Shown here: positions 52,197 to 59,722 of the stretch, piece after piece
Numbering within the stretch: the stretch's first letter is position 1
How the letters are laid out: every line of letters begins with the position of its first letter
Source: Kitasatospora kifunensis
GTDB lineage: Bacteria; Actinomycetota; Actinomycetes; Streptomycetales; Streptomycetaceae
NCBI RefSeq assembly: GCF_014203855.1
Contig: NZ_JACHJV010000001.1
Coordinates: 930,001-994,000 of the forward strand
Direction: 5' to 3'
DNA length: 64,000 bases
Made by a program: the position numbers and the translations under genes
Notes under the pieces: model-generated
What the model was told of the DNA's origin: nothing
What the model saw: only the letters and a program-made list of their open reading frames with translations
Database searches by the model: none

Positions 52197-53468
52197 TCAG
52201 GCCCCGCGCGACCGGGTGGCGCGGGCCAGGGTGGCCCGCCCGGCCTGGGCCAGCACCGCGTCCTCGCAGCGCCCGTGCTGCCGAGCACTGAGCGCGTCCC
52301 GCAGGTAGCGCTCCAGCGGGTGGCGTCGGCTCAGCCCCGGGCTGCCGGTGAGTGCCACCGCGCGCTGCACCGCGTCCACCACCGCGCGGGTGACCAGCAG
52401 TTGGGCGGATCCGGTCCGCTCCAACGCCCCGGCCTCCCCCGCATCGATCCGCACCGCCAGACCCGCCACCAACTCCTCGGCACCGATCAGCGCGCTCTCC
52501 ACCTCGCCGAGCGCCACCTGGTAGCGCGGCAGGGTCCCCAGCGGCTCGGCCAGATTGGCCGGAGTTCGCTGGTTGAGGAAGCGCACCAACCAGTCCCTGG
52601 CCGCCCGGCCCACGCCGAGCTGCACCGCGGCCAGCGCCAGATCCCGCCAGGCGGTGCGCGCGGCGGCCGCCGGGTCGGGACCAGCACCGGAGTCGGCCGG
52701 TCCGGTTTCGGACTGCACCGGCCGCAGGCCGAGGGCCGCCTCGGCCGGGACCTCCACCTCGGTGAAGACCACGTCGTGCCCCGCGCTGGCCCGCAGGCCC
52801 AGCTGGTCCCAGACCGGATCGACCTCGACCCCCGGGCTCTCGCCCCGCACCAGGAACAGCCCGGTACGCGGCTGCGGCTCGTCGGTTTCGGCCCGCACCA
52901 CCATCCAGGCCAGCGCCTCGGCCCCGGTGCAGCCGCTCCAACGGCCCGTCAGCAACCAGCCGTTGCCGTCCCGCCGGGCCCTCAGCTGCTGGGCCCGACC
53001 CGGCTCCGCGTCCAAGGTGTTCACCAGCGCGGGTCCGCGCCGGGACTCGGTCAGCAGTCGGCGGTAGGCGGCAGCCGGCCAGCGCGCGCTGCGCTCCTGC
53101 TCGGCATGGAGCAGCAGGGTGCAGGCGGTGACCAGCGCCACCGAGGCGTCGCCACGGCCGAGTTCGGCGAGCACCCGGACGGTTTCGGCGAGCGTGCCGC
53201 CCTGCCCGCCGAAGCGCTGACCAACCGTCAGGGTGAGCAGGCCGGCCTCGTGGACCGCCTCGATGCCCTGGTACGGGAAGGTCGCGTCGCGGTCGTGCTC
53301 CTCGGCGCGGGCGGCCAGCAGGTCCACCACGCGAGGCAGTGCGGCCAGCGCCTCGGCCATGGCGGTTCGCTGCTCACCGGCTGACGAGCGATCGGCTGAC
53401 GAGCGATCGACTGACGAGCGGGCGGCGAAGGGGCGGTCGGCGGGCGAACGGTCGGAACGAGTGTTCAT
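52197..53468 (-). CDS. Acyl-CoA-dehydrogenase-like flavoenzyme, possibly sulfur-acquisition type
   Basis: A 423-residue flavin enzyme of the acyl-CoA dehydrogenase/DszC-like fold: GLLTLTVGQRFGGQGGTLAETVRVLAELGRGDASVALVTACTLLLHA, LTGRWSGCTGAEALAWMVVRAE and the helical C-terminus (RDLALAAVQLGVGRAARDWL). The typical catalytic Glu of acyl-CoA dehydrogenases is not recognisable, as in SfnB/DszC-type monooxygenase relatives that free sulfur from organic compounds. The N-terminal ~30 residues carry a low-complexity DRSSA repeat from 15-bp DNA repeats. ATG 53468 follows GGAGG. A Cys-ending leader peptide lies 170 bp upstream, hinting at control by cysteine supply. Confidence 0.78.
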   Translation of the reverse strand: MNTRSDRSPADRPFAARSSVDRSSADRSSAGEQRTAMAEALAALPRVVDLLAARAEEHDRDATFPYQGIEAVHEAGLLTLTVGQRFGGQGGTLAETVRVLAELGRGDASVALVTACTLLLHAEQERSARWPAAAYRRLLTESRRGPALVNTLDAEPGRAQQLRARRDGNGWLLTGRWSGCTGAEALAWMVVRAETDEPQPRTGLFLVRGESPGVEVDPVWDQLGLRASAGHDVVFTEVEVPAEAALGLRPVQSETGPADSGAGPDPAAAARTAWRDLALAAVQLGVGRAARDWLVRFLNQRTPANLAEPLGTLPRYQVALGEVESALIGAEELVAGLAVRIDAGEAGALERTGSAQLLVTRAVVDAVQRAVALTGSPGLSRRHPLERYLRDALSARQHGRCEDAVLAQAGRATLARATRSRGA

Positions 53469-53637
53469 GGCGCTGCTGCCTCCGGGCGGCCGGCGTGGGG
53501 GCTCGGCAGCCGGGGTCGGCTGCGCGGGGCGGTGGGGGCGTACGGGAACCCGAGGCGACGGCCGACCCGGCGGTCGGGGCAGCACGCTCGTCCTCGCGGC
53601 CGGGGTCGACGGGAGGCCTCGGGCCACCGCCGGGGCG

Positions 53638-53715
53638 CTAGCGACAGATCGCGCTGGCGGTCCGCCGCAGGTCCAGATAGCTGCGCCTGGTCAGCAGCGG
53701 GCGGCGGGACGGCAT
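53638..53715 (-). CDS. Cysteine-type regulatory leader peptide (25 aa)
   Basis: A 25-residue peptide, too short for standard gene calls: it starts MPSRRPLLTRRSYLDLRRTA and ends SAICR, with Cys as the next-to-last residue. It matches the pattern RRSxxDLRR...SAICR of actinobacterial leader peptides found before sulfur-assimilation genes, where ribosome stalling at a Cys codon is thought to control attenuation. TACAGT (53723-53728) lies 7 bases upstream of ATG, so the mRNA is leaderless. About 170 bases of GC-rich, foldable sequence separate it from the acyl-CoA-dehydrogenase-like gene. Confidence 0.78.
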   Translation of the reverse strand: MPSRRPLLTRRSYLDLRRTASAICR

Positions 53716-53722
53716 GCTGGTG

Positions 53723-53752
53723 ACTGTACGAAGTGTTGATCGAACCCGTCAA
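53723..53752 (-). promoter_or_regulatory. Housekeeping-type promoter of the leader peptide
   Basis: Reading leftward, TTGACG (53747-53752) and TACAGT (53723-53728) are separated by 18 bp, a near-consensus HrdB-type promoter; ATG follows 7 bases later. Confidence 0.8.
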
Positions 53753-53890
53753 GCAACGCTCGAACGCCTGACGGATATCCACCGAGCCCGGCTCAAGCCC
53801 CACCGAGTTCCGGCAGCCGTCGCCGGGGTGGGCGGGCTGCGGCGGGCGAGCAGGGGTGAGCCGGGTTGGACGTCATGCGGCGAGCGGTGA

Positions 53891-54385
53891 TCAGCCCTGC
53901 TGGAAGAGGTCCGCCGGCAGCGGCTTGAGCAGCTGGTAGAGATCGTCCGCGATCGGCCGGTCCCAGGAGGCGATGGTGACCTGCACCTGGTCGCTGCGGT
54001 CGAACTGGGCGCAGAACACCCGCTCCTCGGAGACCTTGACCTTCTTCACGATCAGAAGATCGTCGCCGAGCATCACCGGGAAGTCCTCGGCCGAGACGAA
54101 GTCGACCGGCTCGTCCAGCTCCAGCGCCGCCAGCAGCTGTCTGACCTCGAACGGCACGCCGTCCGCGGTGTCGCGCGCGGGCGAACCCTCGGGCAGGTTG
54201 CCGATGAACATCGCCGGGCCGCGACCGCCGAACAGGTCGTAGCGCAGGAAGATCCCCTGGCAGGAGCCGTCCGGGCCGGTCATCACCGCGGCGCCGAAGA
54301 GGCCGGGCCAGTCACCCGGGTCCATCGCGAGGACGTCGAAGTCCGGGCCCGCGGGGGTGCCGGAGCGTCGGCGGAGAAATGACAT
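53891..54385 (-). CDS. Conserved actinobacterial protein of unknown function
   Basis: A 164-residue, acidic, cytoplasmic protein: MSFLRRRSGTPAGPDFDVLA, DPGDWPGLFGAAVMTGPDG, IGNLPEGSPARDTADGVPFEVRQLLAALELDEPVDFVSAEDFPVMLGDD and SWDRPIADDLYQLLKPLPADLFQ. I do not recognise a named family. The start has no Shine-Dalgarno, but TACGAT lies 6 bases upstream, the leaderless pattern; an upstream frame to 54640 is not supported. It stands alone. Confidence 0.72.
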   Translation of the reverse strand: MSFLRRRSGTPAGPDFDVLAMDPGDWPGLFGAAVMTGPDGSCQGIFLRYDLFGGRGPAMFIGNLPEGSPARDTADGVPFEVRQLLAALELDEPVDFVSAEDFPVMLGDDLLIVKKVKVSEERVFCAQFDRSDQVQVTIASWDRPIADDLYQLLKPLPADLFQQG

Positions 54386-55051
54386 GCCGCCATCGTACGT
54401 GCCTGGGGGCGCGCGGCCGCACGGGGCGGCGCCGAGGCGCATTCGTCCGGCGTTCACAAATGCGCGAGCTCCACGCTCCGAGACGAATGTTGACGCTGAG
54501 CAACCGTCCGGGCTACGGTCGCGGATGTACGGCAGCTGCTGTGGTCCGTCCACGTGGGGGTGGCCTGCTGTGGCGCATTCGTGTGCGCCCATCCTCCGTT
54601 GGCACACCGTCGTGCGGCGACTGCGGCTGTTCAGCACCATTGAGCACTAGTGAGCTTGCCCGAGTCTGTCACTCCTTCACCCAAAGCCTGGTTCACGGGT
54701 TCCCCGACTTCGTCGCGCCCGTGAACCGCGCCTGGGACACCGACGCGTGGGGGCGTTCGGATCCCGGGCACCGGTGGCCTGGGCCCTCAAGGCCCCGCCG
54801 CCAGCCTCCCGGCGACGGGACCGGTCCACTCGGGCCGGGCCCGGGGAAACCTCGGGAGGAAACCCGGTGTCGCGAACCGGGTCGCACAGCAGGCGTCGTG
54901 CACGACCGCGTGGGGGCGGTCGGCACGGCGCCTGTCTGTCTGTGCGCCACCATCAGTCCGGCCCTCGCTCCGGCAGCCACTCCGACCGCTCGGCGGCGTG
55001 AATCGCGTGAATCGCCGCGCGTCCCAGCGCCGGGTACCCGGCTCGGGACGC
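54386..55051. other. Long intergenic region, no gene seen
   Basis: About 670 bases between two leftward genes. It holds a 10-bp inverted repeat GGTTCACGGG/CCCGTGAACC (54690-54699 and 54718-54727). No frame has a ribosome site plus family resemblance. A terminator hairpin ends the stretch. Confidence 0.45.
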
Positions 55052-55089
55052 GCCAAGGGCCGTCGGTCAGCAGACCGACGGCCCTTGGC
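55052..55089 (-). terminator. Terminator after the DUF397 gene
   Basis: A perfect 17-bp stem (55052-55068 with 55073-55089) with a 4-base loop lies 14 bases past the stop of the leftward DUF397 gene. Confidence 0.85.
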
Positions 55090-55103
55090 CAACGCTTGCG
55101 ACC

Positions 55104-55367
55104 TCAGGTCAGGTCGAACTCGCCGTCCTGCGCGCCGAGCACGAAGGCCCGCCACTCCTCCGGCGTGAAGACCAGCACCGGGCCGTCCGGAAAGCGCCCG
55201 TCGCGCATGGCGATGTAGCCGTCGACGAAAGCGATCTGCACGTCACCCGGCGAGCCGTCCTCCTGCTTGGCGGAGAGCCACTCCGCCCCCGTGGTGTCCA
55301 ACTTGGGCTTGCGTGCCGACGGCACGCTCTGCGCGCCCTGGCCGGCTCCGGTGGTCTCGGTTGTCAC
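55104..55367 (-). CDS. DUF397-domain protein
   Basis: An 87-residue protein with the DUF397 motif set: EWLSAKQEDGSPGDVQIAFVDGYIAMRDGRFPDGPVLVFTPEEWRAFVLGAQDGEFD. In Streptomyces such proteins usually pair with an XRE-type regulator (BldB-like/AbaA-like clusters) and act in development or antibiotic control. Here no XRE gene adjoins. GTG 55367 follows GGAGGAG by about 10 bases. Confidence 0.88.
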   Translation of the reverse strand: MTTETTGAGQGAQSVPSARKPKLDTTGAEWLSAKQEDGSPGDVQIAFVDGYIAMRDGRFPDGPVLVFTPEEWRAFVLGAQDGEFDLT

Positions 55368-55505
55368 TGGTCGTGCTCCTCCCGAACGTCCTTCAGGGTG
55401 GTCAGCGTAACGGCCGACGGCGGGGCCGCGGCGCGCCGTGCGCGAACTCCACTCCCGGCGGGCGGCATCGACGCGAACCGGCCCCCACCACGGCAGTTCG
55501 TGCTA

Positions 55506-55679
55506 GGGCCTGTCGTCAAACCCCCTTCTGCTCGGCGACGCCATGCACGCACTCTCGCCGCACCGGGCACAGGCCCAAGTACGTCCAGTACGAGGGCCCG
55601 CGCCCGGCACGCCGAGAGCACGCACCTGACGCCGCCAAGCCGCCCTGCGGGCGAACGACGGGGGTTTGACGACAGGCCC
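55506..55679. repeat. MITE-like palindromic element upstream of the DhaM-like gene
   Basis: Perfect 20-bp terminal inverted repeats GGGCCTGTCGTCAAACCCCC (55506-55525) and its inverse (55660-55679) enclose complementary inner arms with a central GTACGTCCAGTAC-like core. The whole 174 bp folds as one long hairpin. Elements with this TGTCGTCAAAC end are, as I recall, scattered in Streptomyces genomes as small non-autonomous repeats. It carries no gene. Confidence 0.75.
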
Positions 55680-55871
55680 CAGGCGGTTGGTGCCGCGCGC
55701 GGCGGATCCCCCGGCAGGTGTGGATCCTGCCAGGCCGGGCTCCGCCCGACCGGCGCGGCGGGGCGGACCCGGCGGGCCGCGTTTGCGACAGTGGGCAGGG
55801 CCGACGCCGGTCGGGCGCGGCCCCGCGCGCCGGCGGCAAGCGGGAGAGCCGGGGAGAGCTGGGAGCAGCTG

Positions 55872-56387
55872 ATGGGGCAGATCAGCCCGCGAGGCGGGAA
55901 CCGGGCGGACGTGATCCCGATCGGGGAGGCGCCGTCGGCCGCCCGGGTACCGAGCCAGGCCCCGATCCGCTCGGCCGCCCTGGGCCGGGTCGGCGTGGTA
56001 CTGGTCTCGCACAGCCGGGACCTGGCGCAGGACACCGCGGACCTGGCCCGCGCGATGGCCCAGACCGAGGACCCCGCCGCCGTCGCCGCCACCGGCGGAC
56101 ACCCCGGTGACGGCCTGGGCAGCAGCGCGCTGCTGATCGCGGCGGCCGCCCGGCGGGTGGACCAGGGGCACGGCGTGGCGGTGCTGGCCGACCTGCCCAC
56201 GGCCGTCCACACGGTGGCCGCGGTGCTGGCGGCGGCCGACGAGCACGGCCTGCCGTTCCCGGTCCGGTTCGCCGACGCACCGTTCGTGGAGGGCGCGGTG
56301 GCGGCGGTGCTGACCGCCTCGGCCGGCGGTGACCTGGCCGCGGTGGTGGAGGCCGCGGAGGAGACCTACCGGCAGCGCAAGTTCTGA
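55872..56387 (+). CDS. DhaM-like PTS EIIA (mannose-type) phosphocarrier
   Basis: A 171-residue protein with an N-terminal extension of about 35 residues and an EIIA-Man fold: VGVVLVSHSRDLAQDTADLARAM holds the phosphorylated His (about 47), and GDGLGSSALLIAAAARRVDQGHGVAVLADLP completes the site. DhaM passes PTS phosphate to DhaL-ADP in dihydroxyacetone phosphorylation. No dhaK or dhaL gene lies in the window, so it is orphan here, though ptsI is at position 1 and the glycerol operon makes DHAP. GGGAG lies about 7 bases before the ATG. It follows a MITE-like repeat. Confidence 0.82.
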   Translation: MGQISPRGGNRADVIPIGEAPSAARVPSQAPIRSAALGRVGVVLVSHSRDLAQDTADLARAMAQTEDPAAVAATGGHPGDGLGSSALLIAAAARRVDQGHGVAVLADLPTAVHTVAAVLAAADEHGLPFPVRFADAPFVEGAVAAVLTASAGGDLAAVVEAAEETYRQRKF

Positions 56388-56582
56388 GCCCGCACCGCCG
56401 ATCGACCGCGCCTTCGCGGCCGCCACCAGCGCGGCGCCTCGGAACTTCTGAGTCCGCTCTCAACCGCTGACGAGGGCTACACGGACCGTGTCCGGTCGGC
56501 TACGATCGGCTGCGCGTCCTGGCCGTCCCCGGTGAGGACGGCCGACCTGTCCGACCCTCGAACTCCCGGGAGGAGCCCCGCG

Positions 56583-57521
56583 ATGCGCGTGGTCGTCACC
56601 GGCGGAGCCGGTTTCATCGGCGCCAACCTGGTGGCGGCGCTGCTGGAGCGTCCCGAGATCGCCGAGGTCCGGGTGGTCGACGACTTCAGCAGCGGCAGCA
56701 AGGCCAACCTGGCCGGTTGCGACGTCACGCTCCACGACGGCTCGATCCTCGATCCCGAACTGCTCGACGCGGCCTTCGCCGGCGCCGACGCGGTGGTGCA
56801 CCTGGCCGCGCTGCCCTCGGTGCCGCGCTCGGTGGCCAATCCGCTGGCCAGCCACCAGGTCAACGCCACCGGCACCCTCCAGGTGCTGGAGGCGGCCCGC
56901 CGGGCCGGCGGTCTCTACGTCACGGCGGCCTCCTCCTCCTCGGTCTACGGGGCCAACCGCGAGCTGCCCAAACGCGAGACCATGCGCGCCGAGCCACTGA
57001 GCCCGTACGCGGTGAGCAAGTTGGCCACCGAGAGCTATCTGACCGCTTACCACCACTGCTACGGGCTCGACGTGCTGCCGCTGCGGCTGTTCAACGTCTT
57101 CGGCCCGCTGCAGCCGGCCGGGCACGCGTACGCCGCCGTGGTGCCGTCCTTCGTGGCCGCCGCGCTGGCCGGACGGCCGCTGACCGTGCACGGCGACGGC
57201 GGGCAGAGCCGTGACTTCACCTATGTCGGCACGGTGGTGCGGGTGTTCTGCGAGGCGGTGCTGCGCCGGGTGGTCCACCCGGCGCCGGTCAACGTCGCGC
57301 TCGGCACCAGGACCACCCTGCTGGCACTGGTCGAGGAGCTCGGCGCGGTCCTCGGGCACCCGCTGGAGGTGACGCACACCGAGCCGCGAGCCGGCGACGT
57401 GCGCGACTCGGTGGCCGACGACAGTCGACTGCGCGGGCTCTTCCCCGACCTCGCCGCGGTACCGCTGCGCGTGGGTCTGGAGCGGACCGTCGAGTGGTTC
57501 CGCACCCAACCGGCCGCCTGA
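56583..57521 (+). CDS. NAD-dependent sugar epimerase/dehydratase (SDR extended)
   Basis: A 312-residue Rossmann enzyme. VVVTGGAGFIGANLVAAL binds NAD, and the active-site triad appears as SSSSVYGAN ... SPYAVSKLATESY (Tyr-X3-Lys). FNVFGPLQPAGHAYAAVVPSF and GDGGQSRDFTYVGTVV are standard for UDP-glucose 4-epimerase-like enzymes. Substrate is likely a nucleotide sugar, perhaps for a polysaccharide with the nearby deacetylase and glycosyltransferase. GAGGAG lies 7 bases before ATG 56583. TACGAT about 80 bases upstream may be its -10. Confidence 0.9.
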   Translation: MRVVVTGGAGFIGANLVAALLERPEIAEVRVVDDFSSGSKANLAGCDVTLHDGSILDPELLDAAFAGADAVVHLAALPSVPRSVANPLASHQVNATGTLQVLEAARRAGGLYVTAASSSSVYGANRELPKRETMRAEPLSPYAVSKLATESYLTAYHHCYGLDVLPLRLFNVFGPLQPAGHAYAAVVPSFVAAALAGRPLTVHGDGGQSRDFTYVGTVVRVFCEAVLRRVVHPAPVNVALGTRTTLLALVEELGAVLGHPLEVTHTEPRAGDVRDSVADDSRLRGLFPDLAAVPLRVGLERTVEWFRTQPAA

Positions 57522-57709
57522 TCCGACCGCCCGCCCGATCTCTCCCCCATCCGCACCGGCGGCGGCGCCACGCTGCCGCCCACCACCATGCCATCAGCCG
57601 GTCAGCCGGTCAGCCGGTCAGCCCGCTCGACGGGCTCAGGGGGCGCGCGGGGCGCAGGCGGCGCACAACGGCTTGAGGTGTCATACCCATCGCGTACAAC
57701 CATCCACAC

Positions 57710-57732
57710 TACGTAGGAGTCGGTAGTACGTA
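57710..57732. promoter_or_regulatory. Two TACGTA palindromes before the deacetylase-like gene
   Basis: TACGTA occurs at 57710-57715 and 57727-57732, 17 bp apart, about 50 bases upstream of the next gene. They may form a regulator site. Just upstream, CGGTCAGC is tandemly repeated three times at about 57599-57622. Confidence 0.35.
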
Positions 57733-57778
57733 GAGCGATCTCCTTGCCGGGTCCGCCCGGCCGCGCCTTGGGGGCACT

Positions 57779-58849
57779 GTGCCGCGACCGGATGCCAGTA
57801 CGCCGGACCAGATGAACACGCCTGACCTTCGGTCCGCCGCGTGTTCGACCGTCACGCCTGAGCCTGTCACACCTGAACCAGCCGCCCCCGAGCCGGCGGC
57901 GATGGCCGAGGCCTTCGCGCCACCGGGCACCGACCGCCTGGTGCACTGGCTGCGCCACTCCCCCGCCCAACCACTCTTCCGGGCCCGCGCGGCCCGCCGA
58001 CTGGCCGTGCTGGCCTACCGCCGGGTGACCGACCGTCGAGCCTTCGGCGCGCAGTTGGACCGGCTGTGCCGAGTCGCGGTCCCGGTCTCGCTGCCGGCCC
58101 TGGAGCAGGCGCTGCGCGAGGGCCGGCCGCTGCCGCCGCGCAGTGTGCTGATCACCTTCGACGACGCCGACCGCGGCGTGCTGGACCACGCGCTGCCCGC
58201 GCTGATAGCCCGTCGCCTACCCGCGGTCGCCTTCGTGGTCACCGAGCTGATCGGCACCGACCGACCGTCCTGGCGCCAGGAGGCCGCCTTCCTGCTGGCC
58301 AATGGCGGCCAGGCGCGTGCCGTCAGCGCCGACGGCCTGCCCGCCCGGCTGGCCCAGCTCGCCGCGCTGCCCGACCCGGACCGCCGCCGCAGCCTGCACG
58401 AGCTGCGGGTCAGCTCACCTGTCCGGCCACCGCGCCGCCAACGTCTGACCCCGGAGCAGCTGCGTCTGCTGACGGCCGGCCAGGTGGCGATCGGCAGCCA
58501 GACCCTCGGCGACCCCGAACTGCGGCGCTGCGACGACGACACCGTGCAGGCCGAGATCCGCACCGCGCACCAGACCCTGACCGGCTGGCTCGGCGCCGCC
58601 CCCACGGCCTTCGCCTACCCCGGCGGCGGCCACGACGCGCGCGCGGCCCAGCTGCTCACCGAGCTCGGCTACCGCAGCGCGTTCCTCGCCGACCACCGCC
58701 TCAACCCACGGCTGCCGCGCGAGGCCCTGCGGGTCAGCCGCCTGACCGTGGACCCGGGCTGCGACGGCGCGCAGTTCGAGGCGGTCCTGTCGGGGCTGCA
58801 CCCGGCGGTCAGCCGCTGGCGCGGGGCGCAGCGCCTGGCCGGGAGCTGA
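57779..58849 (+). CDS. Polysaccharide-deacetylase-like (CE4) protein with altered metal motif
   Basis: A 356-residue protein with a Pro/Glu-rich N-terminal ~45 residues, then a NodB-type fold: motif 1 LITFDDADRGVLDHALP (Asp-Asp kept), motif 3 FAYPGGGHD. Motif 2, normally H(S/T)xxH, reads GSQTLGDPEL: both metal histidines are replaced by Gln (58498-58500) and Asp (58510-58512). It may be inactive or use other chemistry. No signal peptide is seen, so it is probably cytoplasmic. The GTG 57779 start is weak; ATG 57812 and 57902 are alternatives. Confidence 0.78.
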   Translation: MPRPDASTPDQMNTPDLRSAACSTVTPEPVTPEPAAPEPAAMAEAFAPPGTDRLVHWLRHSPAQPLFRARAARRLAVLAYRRVTDRRAFGAQLDRLCRVAVPVSLPALEQALREGRPLPPRSVLITFDDADRGVLDHALPALIARRLPAVAFVVTELIGTDRPSWRQEAAFLLANGGQARAVSADGLPARLAQLAALPDPDRRRSLHELRVSSPVRPPRRQRLTPEQLRLLTAGQVAIGSQTLGDPELRRCDDDTVQAEIRTAHQTLTGWLGAAPTAFAYPGGGHDARAAQLLTELGYRSAFLADHRLNPRLPREALRVSRLTVDPGCDGAQFEAVLSGLHPAVSRWRGAQRLAGS

Positions 58850-58880
58850 GCGCGAGCGGCGCACTCCGCCGAACGCGCAC

Positions 58881-59678
58881 CTACTGGAGCGCGCCGACCG
58901 CCACGCCCTGCGCCTCGCCCAGCGCCCGCCCCTGCGGGTACCGGGCGGCCGCGGCGGGCAGCGGGCACGGCCGGCCGGCCTGCAGCACCGTCAGCGTGCC
59001 GCTCCCCCGGCGGGCCAGGGCCTCGGCGGGCAGTCGGCGCAGCACCTGGGCGACCACCGCGTCGGCGGAGCCGTGCAGCACCAGCTCCGGGTGCGCGGTC
59101 GGCGCGAGCGCCGCGCGGATCGACTCGGCGACCAGCTCGTAGTGCGTGCAGCCGAGCACCACGGCCACGGTGCCCGGCGGGGTGAGCGCGGCGGCGGCCG
59201 CGATCGCCGCAGCCTGGGCCGCCTCGTCGGCGTGCTCCACCGCGTCGGCCAGTCCGGGGCACGGGACTTCGGTCACCTGCGCGTCACCCGCGAAGTCCGC
59301 GATCAGCGCACGCTGGTACGCGCTGCCGGTGGTGGCCGGGGTGGCCCAGATCGCCACCGGGCCGCCGCCGCGCGCCGCCGGCTTGATCGCGGGCACGGTG
59401 CCGATCACCGGCAGCTCGGGCTCCAGCTCGGCGCGGAGCGTGGCCAGCGCGTGCACGGTGGCGGTGTTGCAGGCCACCACCAGCGCGTCCGGACGCTGTG
59501 CGGCCGCCGCCCGGGCGCAGCCCAGCGCGTGCTCGATGAGGTCCTCGGGGGTACGCAATCCCCAGGGCATGCTCTCGGGGTCGCTGGAGAGCACGAGATC
59601 AACGTCCGGCCGCAGGTTCCGCAGGGCAGCCGCGGCCGGGAGCAGTCCGATTCCGGAGTCCATCAGTGCGATCTTCAC
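58881..59678 (-). CDS. murI: Glutamate racemase-like protein (Asp/Glu racemase family)
   Basis: A 265-residue enzyme of the Asp/Glu racemase superfamily. MDSGIGLLPAAAALRNLRPDVD starts the fold, and the two catalytic Cys lie in VVACNTATVHAL and VLGCTHYELV. It would interconvert L- and D-glutamate for peptidoglycan. It differs from most MurI in its MDSGIG start rather than FDSGxGG, so it may be a second racemase with another role. GTG 59678 is preceded by TAGGGT with an 8-base gap, suggesting a leaderless mRNA. It is divergent from the HpnB-type gene with a 44-bp gap. Confidence 0.75.
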   Translation of the reverse strand: MKIALMDSGIGLLPAAAALRNLRPDVDLVLSSDPESMPWGLRTPEDLIEHALGCARAAAAQRPDALVVACNTATVHALATLRAELEPELPVIGTVPAIKPAARGGGPVAIWATPATTGSAYQRALIADFAGDAQVTEVPCPGLADAVEHADEAAQAAAIAAAAALTPPGTVAVVLGCTHYELVAESIRAALAPTAHPELVLHGSADAVVAQVLRRLPAEALARRGSGTLTVLQAGRPCPLPAAAARYPQGRALGEAQGVAVGALQ

Positions 59679-59722
59679 GGGATACGACCCTAGCCGATCC
59701 GGCGGTGTGACCATCTGAAGCG

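Noticed and set aside
53380..53450. 15-bp repeats read as a regulatory array
   Set aside because: They lie inside the coding N-terminus of the acyl-CoA-dehydrogenase-like gene and encode a DRSSA low-complexity tail.
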